Positions 9,407-18,753 are shown, counted from the stretch's first letter. The stretch is 64,000 nucleotides of DNA from Thermoactinomyces mirandus (GCF_013868055.1 NZ_JACEOL010000055.1:1-64000); one strand, 5' to 3'. Numbers and translations: made by a program. The notes: generated by a model not told the origin, from the letters alone.

Positions 9407-9434
9407 AGATATTTATATTTCGCAACGATTTATT

Positions 9435-9473
9435 CACTTATGACCATTTAAATGGTTGTAAGTGATTTTTTTT
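9435..9473 (+). terminator. intrinsic terminator after hup
   Basis: 13-bp stem (CACTTATGACCAT/ATGGTTGTAAGTG, two G-T pairs), TTAA loop, then ATTTTTTTT. Confidence 0.85.
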
Positions 9474-9516
9474 GTGCATATTAGTAAAAATTATTTACAA
9501 ATAAATAATGAGTTGG

Positions 9517-9546
9517 ATTGAATAAATATGCAATTAATATTATAAT
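9517..9546 (+). promoter_or_regulatory. sigma-A promoter with overlapping ARG box for the amino-acid ABC transporter
   Basis: TTGAAT (9518-9523), 17-bp spacer, TATAAT (9541-9546). The 18-mer ATTGAATAAATATGCAAT at 9517-9534 matches the Bacillus AhrC/ArgR ARG box (CATGAATAAAAATKCAAK) at 15 of 18 positions and covers the -35 element. The layout is the same as at argC, which suggests arginine repression of the transporter. Confidence 0.65.
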
Positions 9547-9621
9547 AATTGAATTCAAAAACAAAGAGATATTGATGTTTTTCCTTTAAAATATGAATTT
9601 TTGTAAACAGGAGGATGGAAA

Positions 9622-10386
9622 ATGAAAAAGCGTCTGTGCATTATTATACTGTCGATCGTTGCCATGCTTGTGGCTGTTACGGGGTGCAGCAGTCAGAAAG
9701 CGGATAATTCGATTGTGAATGCCGGTACCAATGCCGAGTTTCCGCCATTTGAAAAGTTGGAAGGAAACGGGGAAATCACGGGGTTTGATGCGGAACTGAT
9801 TCAGGCGATTGCCAAGGCGGAAAATTTGCAGCTGGACTTTCAACATTACGGATGGGACAGCATGTTGAATGGAGTTGCCCGCGGCCGGATTGATATGGGA
9901 ATTGCGGCAATTACCATTACAGATGAACGCAAGCGAATGTATGATTTTACAGAACCCTATTTCGAAGCGAAACAGGTGATTCTGGTTCCAAAAACATCTC
10001 CCGTTCAGTCTTTAAATGATTTGAAAGGAAAAAAAATTGGCGTGCAATCGGCGACAACCGGGGAAAAAGTGGTCCAGGAGGCATTTGGAAAAACCTATCC
10101 CGGTTTGCAAAGATATGATGTTGTTTCTTCTGCCATCGATGATTTGAAGTGGAACCGGCTGGATGCGGTTGTTGTGGATAAAGCCGTTAACCTGGAATAT
10201 ATCAAACGCTTGGGTGAAGAAAAGTACAAAATCATCGAGGATCCCGCCATTCCTGAAGAATACTACGGGATTATTGTCAAGAAAGGAAACAGGGAATTAC
10301 TGGACAAGTTAAATGCCGGTTTGAAAAAAATTCAGGAAAATGGAACCTATGACAAAATTTATAATAAATATTTTTGGGAAAACTGA
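9622..10386 (+). CDS. polar amino-acid ABC transporter, substrate-binding lipoprotein (probably arginine)
   Basis: Periplasmic-binding-protein family 3 lipoprotein anchored outside the membrane. AGGAGG precedes ATG 9622. Signal peptide with lipobox VTGC (Cys22), then NAGTNAEFPPFE, GFDAELIQAIA and DMGIAAITITDER, typical of the ArtP/GlnH/HisJ group, and about 254 residues in all. The permease and ATPase genes follow. Ligand specificity cannot be read from sequence alone; the ARG-box promoter argues for arginine, as with artPQR of B. subtilis. Confidence 0.9.
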   Translation: MKKRLCIIILSIVAMLVAVTGCSSQKADNSIVNAGTNAEFPPFEKLEGNGEITGFDAELIQAIAKAENLQLDFQHYGWDSMLNGVARGRIDMGIAAITITDERKRMYDFTEPYFEAKQVILVPKTSPVQSLNDLKGKKIGVQSATTGEKVVQEAFGKTYPGLQRYDVVSSAIDDLKWNRLDAVVVDKAVNLEYIKRLGEEKYKIIEDPAIPEEYYGIIVKKGNRELLDKLNAGLKKIQENGTYDKIYNKYFWEN

Positions 10387-10392
10387 TCTTGC

Positions 10393-10512
10393 TATGGATA
10401 AGTTGTGAATATCTTTGGGAAAAACGGTGGATAACATTTCAGATTTATCCTGTGGATAATGTGGATAAGTATGTGAATAACTATTGATTGCGGAGAGGAA
10501 GTCTGTGGATAA
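10393..10512 (+). other. cluster of DnaA boxes between binding-protein and permease genes
   Basis: Four perfect matches to TGTGNATAA (the complement of the DnaA box TTATNCACA) lie at 10451-10459, 10460-10468, 10472-10480 and 10504-10512, and three single-mismatch copies at 10393-10401, 10404-10412 and 10426-10434. All seven face the same way within 120 bp. The last perfect box overlaps the permease start codon. No AT-rich unwinding element or dnaA/dnaN gene is nearby, so a DnaA-titrating or regulatory cluster is more likely than an origin. Confidence 0.75.
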
Positions 10513-11189
10513 TGATGGATTGGGACTGGTCAGTCATTGTTGAATATAAAGATTTATTTATACGCGGCTTGCTGGTCACTATCGAACTGACCGTTGTTGC
10601 AGTGGCGGTTGGAATGGTGATCGGAATCACTTCGGGTTTTATGAGAATATCGCGGAACAAATGGTTCATCCCGGCCAAATTATATGTGGATCTCTTTCGT
10701 GGAACGCCACTTTTTTTGCAAATCCTGTTTTTCCACTTTGCGGTATTGCCCACGTTGGCCGAAACGTTCGGACTGGAGGCTCCTGATGCGATGATATCCA
10801 GTTTTGTCGCATTATCGTTGAATTCAGGAGCATATATTGCTGAGATATTCCGTGGGGGAATTCAGTCTGTGGATCAAGGGCAGCTGGAAGCGGCGCGTTC
10901 GCTTGGCATGACTTATCCGCAGGCGATGTGGCATGTTGTGTTGCCCCAGGCTTTTAAACAGATGCTGCCTCCCTTGGGAAATGAATTTATTACCCTTTTG
11001 AAAGACTCATCCCTGGTCACCGTTATTGCGGTAAATGATATTACGTACGCCGCTTTTGTGACAGCCAAAAACACGTTTGTCCGTTGGGCCCCATATGTGA
11101 CGGCCGGGCTCATGTATCTGGTCTTAACGACGATTCTTTCACAGATGGTTTCTTATCTGGAAAAACGGTTCCAAACAAACAGGTATTAA
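10512..11189 (+). CDS. polar amino-acid ABC transporter, permease subunit
   Basis: Integral membrane subunit of the HisMQ type. The start is placed at ATG 10512, with GGAGAGGAAG about 11 nt upstream; an ATG at 10515 and a TTG at 10488 are also in frame. Five or so membrane helices are visible. The EAA loop that contacts the ATPase is present (EAARSLGMTYPQAMWHVVLPQAF), as is FRGTPLFLQILF near residue 60. The gene is separated from the binding protein by the DnaA-box cluster and followed after 36 bp by the ATPase gene. Confidence 0.92.
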   Translation: MMDWDWSVIVEYKDLFIRGLLVTIELTVVAVAVGMVIGITSGFMRISRNKWFIPAKLYVDLFRGTPLFLQILFFHFAVLPTLAETFGLEAPDAMISSFVALSLNSGAYIAEIFRGGIQSVDQGQLEAARSLGMTYPQAMWHVVLPQAFKQMLPPLGNEFITLLKDSSLVTVIAVNDITYAAFVTAKNTFVRWAPYVTAGLMYLVLTTILSQMVSYLEKRFQTNRY

Positions 11190-11225
11190 AATGAAAATCT
11201 TATTCATTGATGAGGGATTGGTTTT

Positions 11226-11948
11226 ATGATTCGGGTAGAAAAACTTAACAAATACTTTGGACAGCAACATGTATTAAAAGACATTGATTTGGAAATAAAA
11301 GAAAAAGAGGTTGTTTGTGTGATTGGTCCCAGCGGTTCAGGCAAAAGTACCTTGTTACGCTGCCTCAATCTGCTGGAATCGGTCACCTCTGGCAAGGTGG
11401 TGGTCAATGGTCACGATCTGACTGATCCAGGTACAAACGTGAACCAGGTAAGAACTGATGTAGGGATGGTCTTTCAACACTTTGAGCTGTTTCCTCATAA
11501 AAAGGTGATTGAAAACATTACACTGGCTCCGATCCATGTACGGAAAGTTGCGAGAGCAGAAGCCGAGCAGAGAGCTTACGAATTGTTGACCAAAGTCGGA
11601 TTGAAGGATAAAGCGGAAAGCTATCCCGGTGAATTGTCCGGCGGACAGAAACAGCGGGTGGCGATCGCCAGGGCGTTGGCGATGGAACCAACTCTGATGC
11701 TGTTTGACGAACCCACTTCCGCACTTGATCCGGAGATGGTAAAAGAAGTGCTGGAAGTAATGAAACAACTGACACGGGAAGGCATGACAATGGTTGTCGT
11801 AACCCACGAAATGGGATTTGCCCGGGAAGTAAGCGACCGGATTGTCTTTATGGATCAAGGCATGATCATTGAAACAGGAAGTCCGGTTCAGATCTTTTCA
11901 AACCCGCAACATGAGCGATTAAAAACCTTTCTTGGCAAGGTTTTATGA
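11226..11948 (+). CDS. polar amino-acid ABC transporter, ATP-binding subunit
   Basis: 240-residue cytoplasmic ATPase of the GlnQ/HisP family. Walker [12 protein letters not shown] (about residues 35-45), Q-loop [12 protein letters not shown], signature [16 protein letters not shown], Walker [15 protein letters not shown] and switch His (VVTHEMGFA) are all intact. It is the last gene of the three-gene transporter operon. Confidence 0.94.
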   Translation: MIRVEKLNKYFGQQHVLKDIDLEIKEKEVVCVIGPSGSGKSTLLRCLNLLESVTSGKVVVNGHDLTDPGTNVNQVRTDVGMVFQHFELFPHKKVIENITLAPIHVRKVARAEAEQRAYELLTKVGLKDKAESYPGELSGGQKQRVAIARALAMEPTLMLFDEPTSALDPEMVKEVLEVMKQLTREGMTMVVVTHEMGFAREVSDRIVFMDQGMIIETGSPVQIFSNPQHERLKTFLGKVL

Positions 11949-11964
11949 TGTCAATGTAGTAATC

Positions 11965-11994
11965 TTGACAATATTTCTAGATTAATGGTATAAT
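11965..11994 (+). promoter_or_regulatory. consensus sigma-A promoter of the cold-shock gene
   Basis: TTGACA (11965-11970), 18-bp spacer, TATAAT (11989-11994): both hexamers are perfect. The start of transcription should fall near 12002, leaving a leader of about 50 nt before the cold-shock gene. Confidence 0.85.
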
Positions 11995-12051
11995 TAAACA
12001 GCGTAAGATGTATTTCTTGTGCAATCTGATTGAAGAAGGGATGTTATTTCC

Positions 12052-12252
12052 ATGCAAGGCAAAGTCAAGTGGTTCAACGCGGAAAAAGGTTATGGATTTA
12101 TCGAACGTGAAGGTGGAGACGATGTCTTTGTACATTACTCCGCAATCGAAATGGAAGGTTTCAAGACTCTGGAAGAAGGCCAATTGGTTGAATTTGAGAT
12201 TGTTGAGGGTTCGCGTGGACCACAGGCTGCAAACGTTGTTAAACTAGGTTAA
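12052..12252 (+). CDS. cold-shock protein (CspA/CspB family)
   Basis: 66-residue OB-fold single-strand RNA/DNA-binding protein. RNP1 (KGYGFIE) and RNP2 (VFVHYSAI) are present, with WFNAEKG before them. It has its own strong promoter and terminator, as expected of a highly expressed RNA chaperone. Confidence 0.96.
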   Translation: MQGKVKWFNAEKGYGFIEREGGDDVFVHYSAIEMEGFKTLEEGQLVEFEIVEGSRGPQAANVVKLG

Positions 12253-12270
12253 CTTATAAAAATGGAAAAC

Positions 12271-12312
12271 AAGCTCCCTCGAGCAGCATGAGTTGCTCCG
12301 GGGAGCTTTTAG
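12271..12312 (+). terminator. intrinsic terminator after the cold-shock gene
   Basis: Long stem AAGCTCCC..GAGCA pairing with TGCTC..GGGAGCTT, followed by TTAGTTTTG. Confidence 0.8.
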
Positions 12313-12421
12313 TTTTGTTTGTGAGGAATCGGTAGAGCGTAATCAATAATTTTATTCAATATTTGTTAATTATTTTTTGTATTTTCCTTAAATTTCCTTA
12401 TGAGATCTGTAAAAATTAACA

Positions 12422-12448
12422 GAAGGAATTTCTTTAATATGAGGGAAT
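12422..12448 (+). promoter_or_regulatory. sigma-H-type promoter upstream of hpf
   Basis: GAAGGAATT (12422-12430) fits the -35 consensus RnAGGAwWW. After 11 bp comes AGGGAAT (12442-12448), which fits the -10 consensus RnnGAAT. The B. subtilis hpf (yvyD) gene is known to be under sigma-H and sigma-B, so site, spacing and gene agree. The predicted transcript starts about 27 nt before the hpf ATG. Confidence 0.7.
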
Positions 12449-12481
12449 AAATAGAGTATAAAGCGGAAGGAGGATTTTCCT

Positions 12482-13045
12482 ATGAACTGTATCATCCGTG
12501 GTCACAACTTACAGGTAACAGATGCATTGCGAGACTTTATTGAACGTAAGTTGAGCAAACTGGAGAGGTATTTCGACAATTCCGCTAAAATTGAAGCCTA
12601 TGTCTCTCTTAATGTCCTGAAAGATGAACACAAAGTGGAGGTAACCATTCCTTTTCCGGGACTTCTTGTCAGGGCTGAGGAATTGAGTGAAGACATGTAT
12701 GCATCTGTTGACCTGGTCGTGGAAAAACTGGAGAGACAGATTCGCAAGTATAAAACGCGAGTGAATCGACGTTCTCGCCAGGATGCAGGATTCCGCAATA
12801 TCCATAAAGAAAACGCTTCTAACAGGAATACTCCCGTGGCAACGGTGGATGAAGAAGATGAGACCGATTATGAAATCGTGAGAACGAAACGGTTTAACCT
12901 GAAGCCGATGGATACGGAAGAAGCCATTTTGCAAATGGAGCTTCTGGGTCACAACTTTTTCGTCTATACCAATGCCGATACCAATAAAGTAAATGTGGTC
13001 TATCGCCGGAAGGATGGAAAAGTAGGATTGATTGAACCTGAATAA
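12482..13045 (+). CDS. hpf: long-form ribosome hibernation promoting factor
   Basis: 187-residue HPF/RaiA that dimerises 70S ribosomes into inactive 100S particles in stationary phase. AAGGAGG precedes the ATG. The N-terminal S30AE domain (about residues 1-100) is followed by a linker and the C-terminal dimerisation domain (from KRFNLKPMDTEEAILQME to GLIEP). Both domains are complete. In B. subtilis hpf directly precedes secA; here wecB and a glycosyltransferase lie between them. Confidence 0.95.
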   Translation: MNCIIRGHNLQVTDALRDFIERKLSKLERYFDNSAKIEAYVSLNVLKDEHKVEVTIPFPGLLVRAEELSEDMYASVDLVVEKLERQIRKYKTRVNRRSRQDAGFRNIHKENASNRNTPVATVDEEDETDYEIVRTKRFNLKPMDTEEAILQMELLGHNFFVYTNADTNKVNVVYRRKDGKVGLIEPE

Positions 13046-13060
13046 TCATATGGTTTTTGG

Positions 13061-13088
13061 AAAAAGCTCCTGCAAAGGGAGCTTTTTT
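13061..13088 (+). terminator. intrinsic terminator after hpf
   Basis: AAAGCTCC/GGAGCTTT stem with a short loop and a TTTTTT tail. Confidence 0.75.
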
Positions 13089-13213
13089 ATTTTGAAAAAG
13101 TGATATAGCCCGCATCCCGGGGGCGGGGTGTGAAACGGCCCCTGGAAACCGTTTTTGAAGCAATTCGTGTTCTTTCTTTTATTGGTGACTTTCGATTGTT
13201 TTTGTGAAGATGA

Positions 13214-13241
13214 TTGAACTTGTTCAAAGCTGTGTTATGAT
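13214..13241 (+). promoter_or_regulatory. putative wecB promoter with a palindrome over the -35
   Basis: TTGAAC (13214-13219), 16-bp spacer, TATGAT (13236-13241). The -35 is the left half of a perfect palindrome, TTGAACTTGTTCAA (13214-13227), which looks like an operator. The repressor is unknown. Confidence 0.5.
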
Positions 13242-13300
13242 AACTTCATATCCTATATCATCTCCCATTTTGTGACTTCATTCATGCAGGGGGTTTAAAA

Positions 13301-14368
13301 ATGAAGGTATTAACCGTGGTTGGAGCGAGACCGCAATTTATCAAAGCAGCACCCGTATCCCGGGAGATTCGCCGCAAAGCTGATGAAATTCTGGTACATA
13401 CCGGTCAACATTATGATAAATCGATGTCCGATGTGTTTTTTGAAGAATTACATATCCCTGTGCCCGATTACAATTTACATGTCGGTTCCAAGGCACATGG
13501 CAGGCAAACCGGTGAAATGTTAAGCAAACTGGAAGATGTTATTCTTTCAGAAAAGCCCGATTGCGTGCTGGTATATGGAGATACCAATTCCACACTGGCC
13601 GGAGCACTTGCCGCATCCAAACTGCATATTCCGGTTGCCCATGTGGAAGCCGGTCTAAGGAGTTTTAACAGGCGGATGCCTGAAGAAATCAATCGTGTCC
13701 TGACGGATCACGTATCTAAATGGCTGTTTTGCCCCACGAAAACGGCCATCCGGCATCTTGCATCCGAAGGGATTACGGAAGGTGTCCATCTGGTCGGGGA
13801 TGTCATGCTGGATGCTGTTTTATATAACAAACGCCTGGCTGAAGAAAAAACGACAACCCTGCAGGATTTGGGACTGGAAGCGGGCAGCTACATTCTGATT
13901 ACTTTGCATCGCGCCGAAAATACCGATGATTCCGAGAGACTTCGCCAGATTATCGAAGCAATCAACCGGTTGCCAATGGCAGCCGTACTGCCTCTGCATC
14001 CAAGAACGCGAGGCAAGATGGAACAAAACGGACTGATCATCGATAATGACCATGTTCAACTGATTGAACCCGTGGGTTATCTGGACATGCTGCAATTAGA
14101 GGTCAATGCGAGGAAGATTTTAACTGATTCCGGTGGTGTACAAAAAGAGGCATTTTTCGCCCGGGTTCCGTGTATTACCATGCGCGATGAAACAGAATGG
14201 ACGGAAACCGTGGAACTGGGGACAAATATACTGACAGGAGCCGACACCGGGAAAATTCTGGAAGCGGTAGAGACGTTTGAAGTTGAATTTTCCGAGATTG
14301 AACCCGTTTTTGGAGATGGGCATGCATCCGGGAAAATAGTGGAGCAGATCATCCGGGATTTGGGCTAG
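13301..14368 (+). CDS. wecB: UDP-N-acetylglucosamine 2-epimerase (non-hydrolysing)
   Basis: Interconverts UDP-GlcNAc and UDP-ManNAc, supplying ManNAc for teichoic-acid linkage units or exopolysaccharide. AGGGGG precedes the ATG; 355 residues is normal. Motifs: VGARPQFIKAAPVSRE at the N-terminus, VHTGQHYD, HVEAGLRSFNRRMPEEINR with the catalytic acids, LHPRTRGK, and DSGGVQKEAFF for UDP binding. A glycosyltransferase follows, separated by a terminator. Also called mnaA/yvyH in Bacillus. Confidence 0.95.
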   Translation: MKVLTVVGARPQFIKAAPVSREIRRKADEILVHTGQHYDKSMSDVFFEELHIPVPDYNLHVGSKAHGRQTGEMLSKLEDVILSEKPDCVLVYGDTNSTLAGALAASKLHIPVAHVEAGLRSFNRRMPEEINRVLTDHVSKWLFCPTKTAIRHLASEGITEGVHLVGDVMLDAVLYNKRLAEEKTTTLQDLGLEAGSYILITLHRAENTDDSERLRQIIEAINRLPMAAVLPLHPRTRGKMEQNGLIIDNDHVQLIEPVGYLDMLQLEVNARKILTDSGGVQKEAFFARVPCITMRDETEWTETVELGTNILTGADTGKILEAVETFEVEFSEIEPVFGDGHASGKIVEQIIRDLG

Positions 14369-14422
14369 AGACAGACCCGTGGTCCGAAAATCACCTTCAA
14401 TAATTGGTTTACCAACAGTTTG

Positions 14423-14457
14423 AAGCCAGTTTTTAATCAGGAAACTGGCTTGTTTTT
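14423..14457 (+). terminator. intrinsic terminator after wecB
   Basis: 10-bp perfect stem AAGCCAGTTT/AAACTGGCTT, 9-nt loop, then GTTTTT. Confidence 0.85.
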
Positions 14458-14513
14458 ATTTCTTGTTCGCTTCATGACTTTTTTTTAAAAGGGATACCCA
14501 ACCGGGTGCAATT

Positions 14514-14572
14514 ATGTTACATTGACCATAGTTTATTTTTAAGTTTCTGTAACATAGTAACAGCAATGTTAC
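14514..14572. promoter_or_regulatory. repeated GTAACAT/ATGTTAC motifs upstream of the glycosyltransferase gene
   Basis: ATGTTAC at 14514-14520, GTAACAT at 14549-14555 and ATGTTAC at 14566-14572; the last two form a 7-bp inverted repeat with a 10-nt spacer. They sit in the 312-bp gap between wecB and the glycosyltransferase, about 110-165 bp before its start. This looks like an operator array, but it does not fit the spacing of the GlnR/TnrA box. The rest of the gap is plain AT-rich sequence. Confidence 0.35.
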
Positions 14573-14680
14573 AAAAGGGAGTTTTTTCCTGTCAGCCAAA
14601 TGTGATTTGTGATAAACAACAAGACAAAAATGCACAACAAAGCATAACAAAGCAAAGCATCAGGTAAGGAAGTGAGTATA

Positions 14681-15901
14681 TTGCGGATATGGTTAGCCAA
14701 TCATTATGCAGTTCCACCAAATATTGCAGGAATTACCCGACACTATGAACTGGCGAGAGAGTGGGCAGCAGAAGAAGATGCCGAAGTCACCCTGTTTTTA
14801 TCCAAATTTGTACATCCTCGCCGCACATTTATTACGGAAGAAGAAAAGCAGAGCATTGAGAAGATTAAAGGATTAAAGTTGGCCTGGCTATGGTCTTTTC
14901 CGCATAAAACCAATAACTATAAAAGAATTATCAATATGGGAAGCTTTGCCGCCGTTTTTTTCCTGGCAGGCCTGTTTAAAAGAAAACCGGATGTTTTGAT
15001 CGCTTCTTCTCCCCATTTGTTTACTGCATTTGCCGGGTGGATGCTGGCCAGGGTTAAAGGTTGTCCTTTTGTTCTGGAGGTACGCGATTTGTGGCCCGAC
15101 TCACTGATTAAAATGGGCGGGTTGAGAAATAAATGGGTGGTTCGCTTCCTTGTATGGATGGAGTCATTTTTATATGAAAAGGCTGATAAAATCATTGTTT
15201 TGACAGAACACCAGCGAAAGTTTATTGCCAATAAAGGGATTGAGTCAGGCAAGATTGAACTGATTCCAAACGGGATCGTGGTAAGTTCCTGGCGGCGGGA
15301 CCCTTCCAGACGCGCTGAGTTCCGCGGTAAAATGGGTGTGAGAGATGATGACTTTGTTGCCATTTATACCGGAGCGCATGGTCCGGCCAATGCGTTGCAA
15401 TATGTGGTGAAAGCGGGGCGCTATTTAAAACCGGGTCAGGTGATCGTGCTCATCGGAGATGGCCCGGAAAAGGAAAAACTGCTCCAAATCAAGCGTGAGG
15501 AAGGTCTGGACAATATTCGTTTTCTTGATCCCGTTCCCAAAGCGGAAATTTTCGACTATACCCGGGCGGCGGACTGCGGTATCATTTCTTTGGCGGACAA
15601 TGAAGTTTTCCGCGGTGCGCGTCCCAACAAGCTGTTTGATTATATGTTTGTCGGTCTGCCAATCGTGACAACTGTGGACGGAGAAGTGCGCGAAATTGTA
15701 GAGACCAATCAAGTCGGTTTTTTTGCCGGTGCGGAAAATTCCGAAGGGCTGGCTCGGGCAATGGAGCAGGTTGATGCTTTGACAGAGGAGGAACGTCAGG
15801 TGATCAGAGAAAGGGGAAGCGATTATATTGACCGGGAAGGAGACCGCAAAAAGCTGGCCCGCCGTTTTTATGGCCTCCTGCAAGAACTGGTCAAACGGTA
15901 A
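14681..15901 (+). CDS. family 4 glycosyltransferase (WbuB-like)
   Basis: GT-B fold retaining glycosyltransferase, likely working on a cell-surface polysaccharide. The start is placed at TTG 14681 (MRIWLANHYAVPP, the typical opening of this group), with AAGGAAG 8 nt upstream; a GTG at 14672 overlaps that ribosome site. The N-terminal acceptor domain includes RDLWPDSLIKMG. The C-terminal donor domain includes the GT4 region LIGDGPEKEKL and EVFRGARPNKLFDYM with the conserved Glu/Asn-Lys. About 407 residues. Pairing with wecB suggests N-acetyl-hexosamine-containing polymer synthesis; donor and acceptor cannot be read. Confidence 0.9.
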   Translation: MRIWLANHYAVPPNIAGITRHYELAREWAAEEDAEVTLFLSKFVHPRRTFITEEEKQSIEKIKGLKLAWLWSFPHKTNNYKRIINMGSFAAVFFLAGLFKRKPDVLIASSPHLFTAFAGWMLARVKGCPFVLEVRDLWPDSLIKMGGLRNKWVVRFLVWMESFLYEKADKIIVLTEHQRKFIANKGIESGKIELIPNGIVVSSWRRDPSRRAEFRGKMGVRDDDFVAIYTGAHGPANALQYVVKAGRYLKPGQVIVLIGDGPEKEKLLQIKREEGLDNIRFLDPVPKAEIFDYTRAADCGIISLADNEVFRGARPNKLFDYMFVGLPIVTTVDGEVREIVETNQVGFFAGAENSEGLARAMEQVDALTEEERQVIRERGSDYIDREGDRKKLARRFYGLLQELVKR

Positions 15902-16061
15902 ATATTTACAGTTACGGCCTTGAGTCTTCTCTTATTCATGAAACGGTCGAAGCCAAAGTGAAAATGGAGATAAAATTTGATAAACTATTAAATATATATT
16001 TTGAGATTGGACTTCGACAAGTAAATCATATTTTATATAAATCAGCTCAAGGTGGGAGATG

Positions 16062-18608
16062 ATGAAGGTGTTGAAAACCCTTCGAAAATTGTTTGACAGT
16101 CAAGAGAGACAACTAAAGAAATTTTTCAGTATAGCAGATCAGGTCGACGCATTGGAACCTGATATGAAAGCATTGACGGATGCTGAACTTAAACAGAAAA
16201 CGGAAGAATTTAAAAGGCGGCTGGAAAACGGGGAACAGCTTGATGATCTGCTGACAGAGGCGTTTGCCGTTGTTCGTGAAGCGGCACGGCGCGTTTTGAA
16301 CATGCGCCATTTTCGTGTTCAACTGGTCGGGGGGATGATTCTCCATCAGGGGGATATTGCCGAGATGAAAACCGGTGAAGGGAAAACCCTTGTGGCAACT
16401 CTTCCCGCCTATTTGAATGCCTTGACCGGAAAAGGTGTCCACATTGTGACCGTGAATGATTACCTGGCAAGACGGGACCGGGAGTGGATGGGGAAAGTAT
16501 TTGAGTTTCTCGGTCTTACCGTCGGATTAAACCTGCCTCACATGGCTCCGGAAGACAAGCGGGCAGCCTATCAGGCGGACATTACGTTTGGTACGAACAA
16601 TGAATTCGGATTTGACTATCTCAGGGACAATATGGTGATGTATCCGGAACAGTTAACGCAGCGCGAACTTCACTATGCCATTATTGACGAAGTGGACAGC
16701 ATTCTGATCGATGAGGCCAGAACGCCTCTGATTATCAGTGGGCAGGCCAACAAGGCGACCGATTTATACTATACAGCGGATAAAGTGGTACGCCGCTTAA
16801 AACCGGAGGAAGATTTCACGGTAGATATCAAGACAAAACAGGTGACCCTGACTGAAGATGGTGTAAGGAAGGTTGAAAGGTTCCTTGGGGTTGATAACCT
16901 GTATGATATGAAAAACATCACATTGAACCATCACATCCAGCAGGCGTTGAAAGCGCACGTGTTGATGAAGCGGGACGAAGATTATGTGGTGAATGAAGAT
17001 GGGGTCATCATCGTTGATGAATTTACAGGCCGGCTTATGTACGGAAGGCGTTACAGCGACGGGCTCCATCAGGCAATCGAGGCAAAAGAAGGATTGCAAG
17101 TGCAGCGGGAGAGCATGACGCTTGCGACGATCACCCTGCAAAACTATTTCCGGATGTACCGGAAATTGTCAGGAATGACAGGAACGGCAAAAACAGAAGA
17201 GGAAGAATTCCGCAAAATCTATAATATGGATGTTTTGCAGGTTCCGACCAACCGACCGATGATTCGCAAGGATTATTCGGATGTATTGTACAAAACGGAA
17301 GAGGTCAAGTTTAAGGCGGTTGTTGATGAGATTGAAAAATGCCATAAAAAAGGACAGCCTGTTTTGGTGGGAACCGTATCGATCGAAAAATCGGAGCGTC
17401 TATCCCGCATGCTGAAGCGGAAAGGGATTGCCCACCAGGTGCTCAACGCCAAAAATCATGAACGGGAAGCTGAAATCATCGCACAGGCCGGACAAAGAGG
17501 TGCGGTCACGATTGCGACAAACATGGCCGGACGTGGAACGGACATTGTATTGGGCGAGGGTGTTGATCAATTGGGCGGTTTGCATGTAGTAGGAACGGAA
17601 CGGCATGAGAGCCGGCGGATTGACAATCAGTTGCGCGGCCGTTCCGGGCGACAGGGAGATCCCGGTTCTTCCCGCTTTTTCCTTTCGCTGAAAGATGATT
17701 TAATGCGCCGGTTTGGTGCGGAAAATCTGGAAGGAATGTTAAATCGACTGCCTGATGATGAACCGATCCGGGGAAATCTTTTCACCAAAGCGGTGGCAAA
17801 CGCTCAGCGCAAGGTGGAAGCGAACAACTTTGATGCCCGTCGCTGGGTGTTGCAGTATGACGACGTATTGAACCAGCAGCGGGACATCATTTACAAACAG
17901 CGTCGTGAAGTTTTGACCAGCCATGATCTGAGAGATGTGGTGCTTGGCATGGCGAAATCAACGATTGAAAATCTGGTCCATGTCCATACCGATGAAGAGT
18001 TGAATGAAGACTGGAATCTGGAGGCAATCGTCGACTTCGTTGATTCCAACCTGCTTCCGGAAGAACGGATTTATGAGGATGATCTGGAGAAGCTCGAACC
18101 GGAAGAGATGATCTCATATATTTATGATGAAGTCGTAAAATATTATGACGAGCGCAAAGACGAATTGGGTGAAGAGCGTCTCAACGAGTTTTCCAAAGTG
18201 GTCATTCTGCGAACCGTTGACCGAAAATGGATGGATCATATTGATGCGATGGAGCAATTGCGCCAGGGCATCCATTTGCGGGCCTACGGGCAGGACAATC
18301 CGCTTCGTGCTTATCAGTTTGAAGGTTTTGCCATGTTTGAGGAAATGGTAAAGGAAATTCAGGAAGAAGTTATCAAGTATGTGATGAAATCCGTTCTTGA
18401 TGAGGGGGAAGAAATCGAACGGGAGGAAGTGGCCGTCAACGCCACTCCTGTTTCGGGCGGTTCGGCGCAAAATGAAACAGCCAGGAAGAAACCCATCCGG
18501 CGGGTGGAAAAAGTTGGACGGAATGATCCATGTCCCTGCGGCAGCGGGAAAAAATACAAAAACTGCTGCCTGAAAAAGGAAAAATCGGTTTCAGTACAAG
18601 GGCAGTAA
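16062..18608 (+). CDS. secA: SecA preprotein translocase ATPase
   Basis: Motor of Sec-dependent protein export. ATG 16062 is 6 nt from AAGGTGG; ATG 16059 directly before it is also possible. Complete at about 848 residues. Walker [12 protein letters not shown] (near residue 103), [49 protein letters not shown], and the C-terminal zinc-binding SecB/ribosome-contact tail [18 protein letters not shown] are all present. It lies upstream of prfB as in most Firmicutes. Confidence 0.98.
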   Translation: MKVLKTLRKLFDSQERQLKKFFSIADQVDALEPDMKALTDAELKQKTEEFKRRLENGEQLDDLLTEAFAVVREAARRVLNMRHFRVQLVGGMILHQGDIAEMKTGEGKTLVATLPAYLNALTGKGVHIVTVNDYLARRDREWMGKVFEFLGLTVGLNLPHMAPEDKRAAYQADITFGTNNEFGFDYLRDNMVMYPEQLTQRELHYAIIDEVDSILIDEARTPLIISGQANKATDLYYTADKVVRRLKPEEDFTVDIKTKQVTLTEDGVRKVERFLGVDNLYDMKNITLNHHIQQALKAHVLMKRDEDYVVNEDGVIIVDEFTGRLMYGRRYSDGLHQAIEAKEGLQVQRESMTLATITLQNYFRMYRKLSGMTGTAKTEEEEFRKIYNMDVLQVPTNRPMIRKDYSDVLYKTEEVKFKAVVDEIEKCHKKGQPVLVGTVSIEKSERLSRMLKRKGIAHQVLNAKNHEREAEIIAQAGQRGAVTIATNMAGRGTDIVLGEGVDQLGGLHVVGTERHESRRIDNQLRGRSGRQGDPGSSRFFLSLKDDLMRRFGAENLEGMLNRLPDDEPIRGNLFTKAVANAQRKVEANNFDARRWVLQYDDVLNQQRDIIYKQRREVLTSHDLRDVVLGMAKSTIENLVHVHTDEELNEDWNLEAIVDFVDSNLLPEERIYEDDLEKLEPEEMISYIYDEVVKYYDERKDELGEERLNEFSKVVILRTVDRKWMDHIDAMEQLRQGIHLRAYGQDNPLRAYQFEGFAMFEEMVKEIQEEVIKYVMKSVLDEGEEIEREEVAVNATPVSGGSAQNETARKKPIRRVEKVGRNDPCPCGSGKKYKNCCLKKEKSVSVQGQ

Positions 18609-18643
18609 GGAAGGGGAAGAGATTCTCCTTTCCTGAACTTGCC

Positions 18644-18740
18644 GGCAAAGGTGGAAAATGCGATTTTTGTAGCAAAGTGACTTCTCCCCTGGGCTGGAGA
18701 CGGAACGGTTTCCTGAAAATTGCCTTTCTGTATGTTTTTC
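18644..18740 (+). repeat. dispersed intergenic repeat, copy A
   Basis: About 97 bp between secA and prfB. The 5' end (GGCAAAGGTG, then GCGATTTTTG and AGCAAAGTGA) and the 3' end (CCTGAAAATTG, then CTTTCTG and GTTTTTC) match copy C at 30583-30690, with a divergent middle. The ends form an imperfect inverted repeat. Copy B at 19967-20036 is inverted. Confidence 0.65.
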
Positions 18741-18753
18741 TGCGGTTCGGGGC

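Noticed and set aside
10381-10520. Chromosomal replication origin
   Set aside because: DnaA boxes are clustered, but there is no dnaA/dnaN/rpmH neighbourhood and no AT-rich unwinding region beside them; the site lies inside a transporter operon.
14549-14572. GlnR/TnrA box
   Set aside because: The half-sites resemble TGTNA..TNACA but the spacing is 5, not 7, so nitrogen regulation is not supported.
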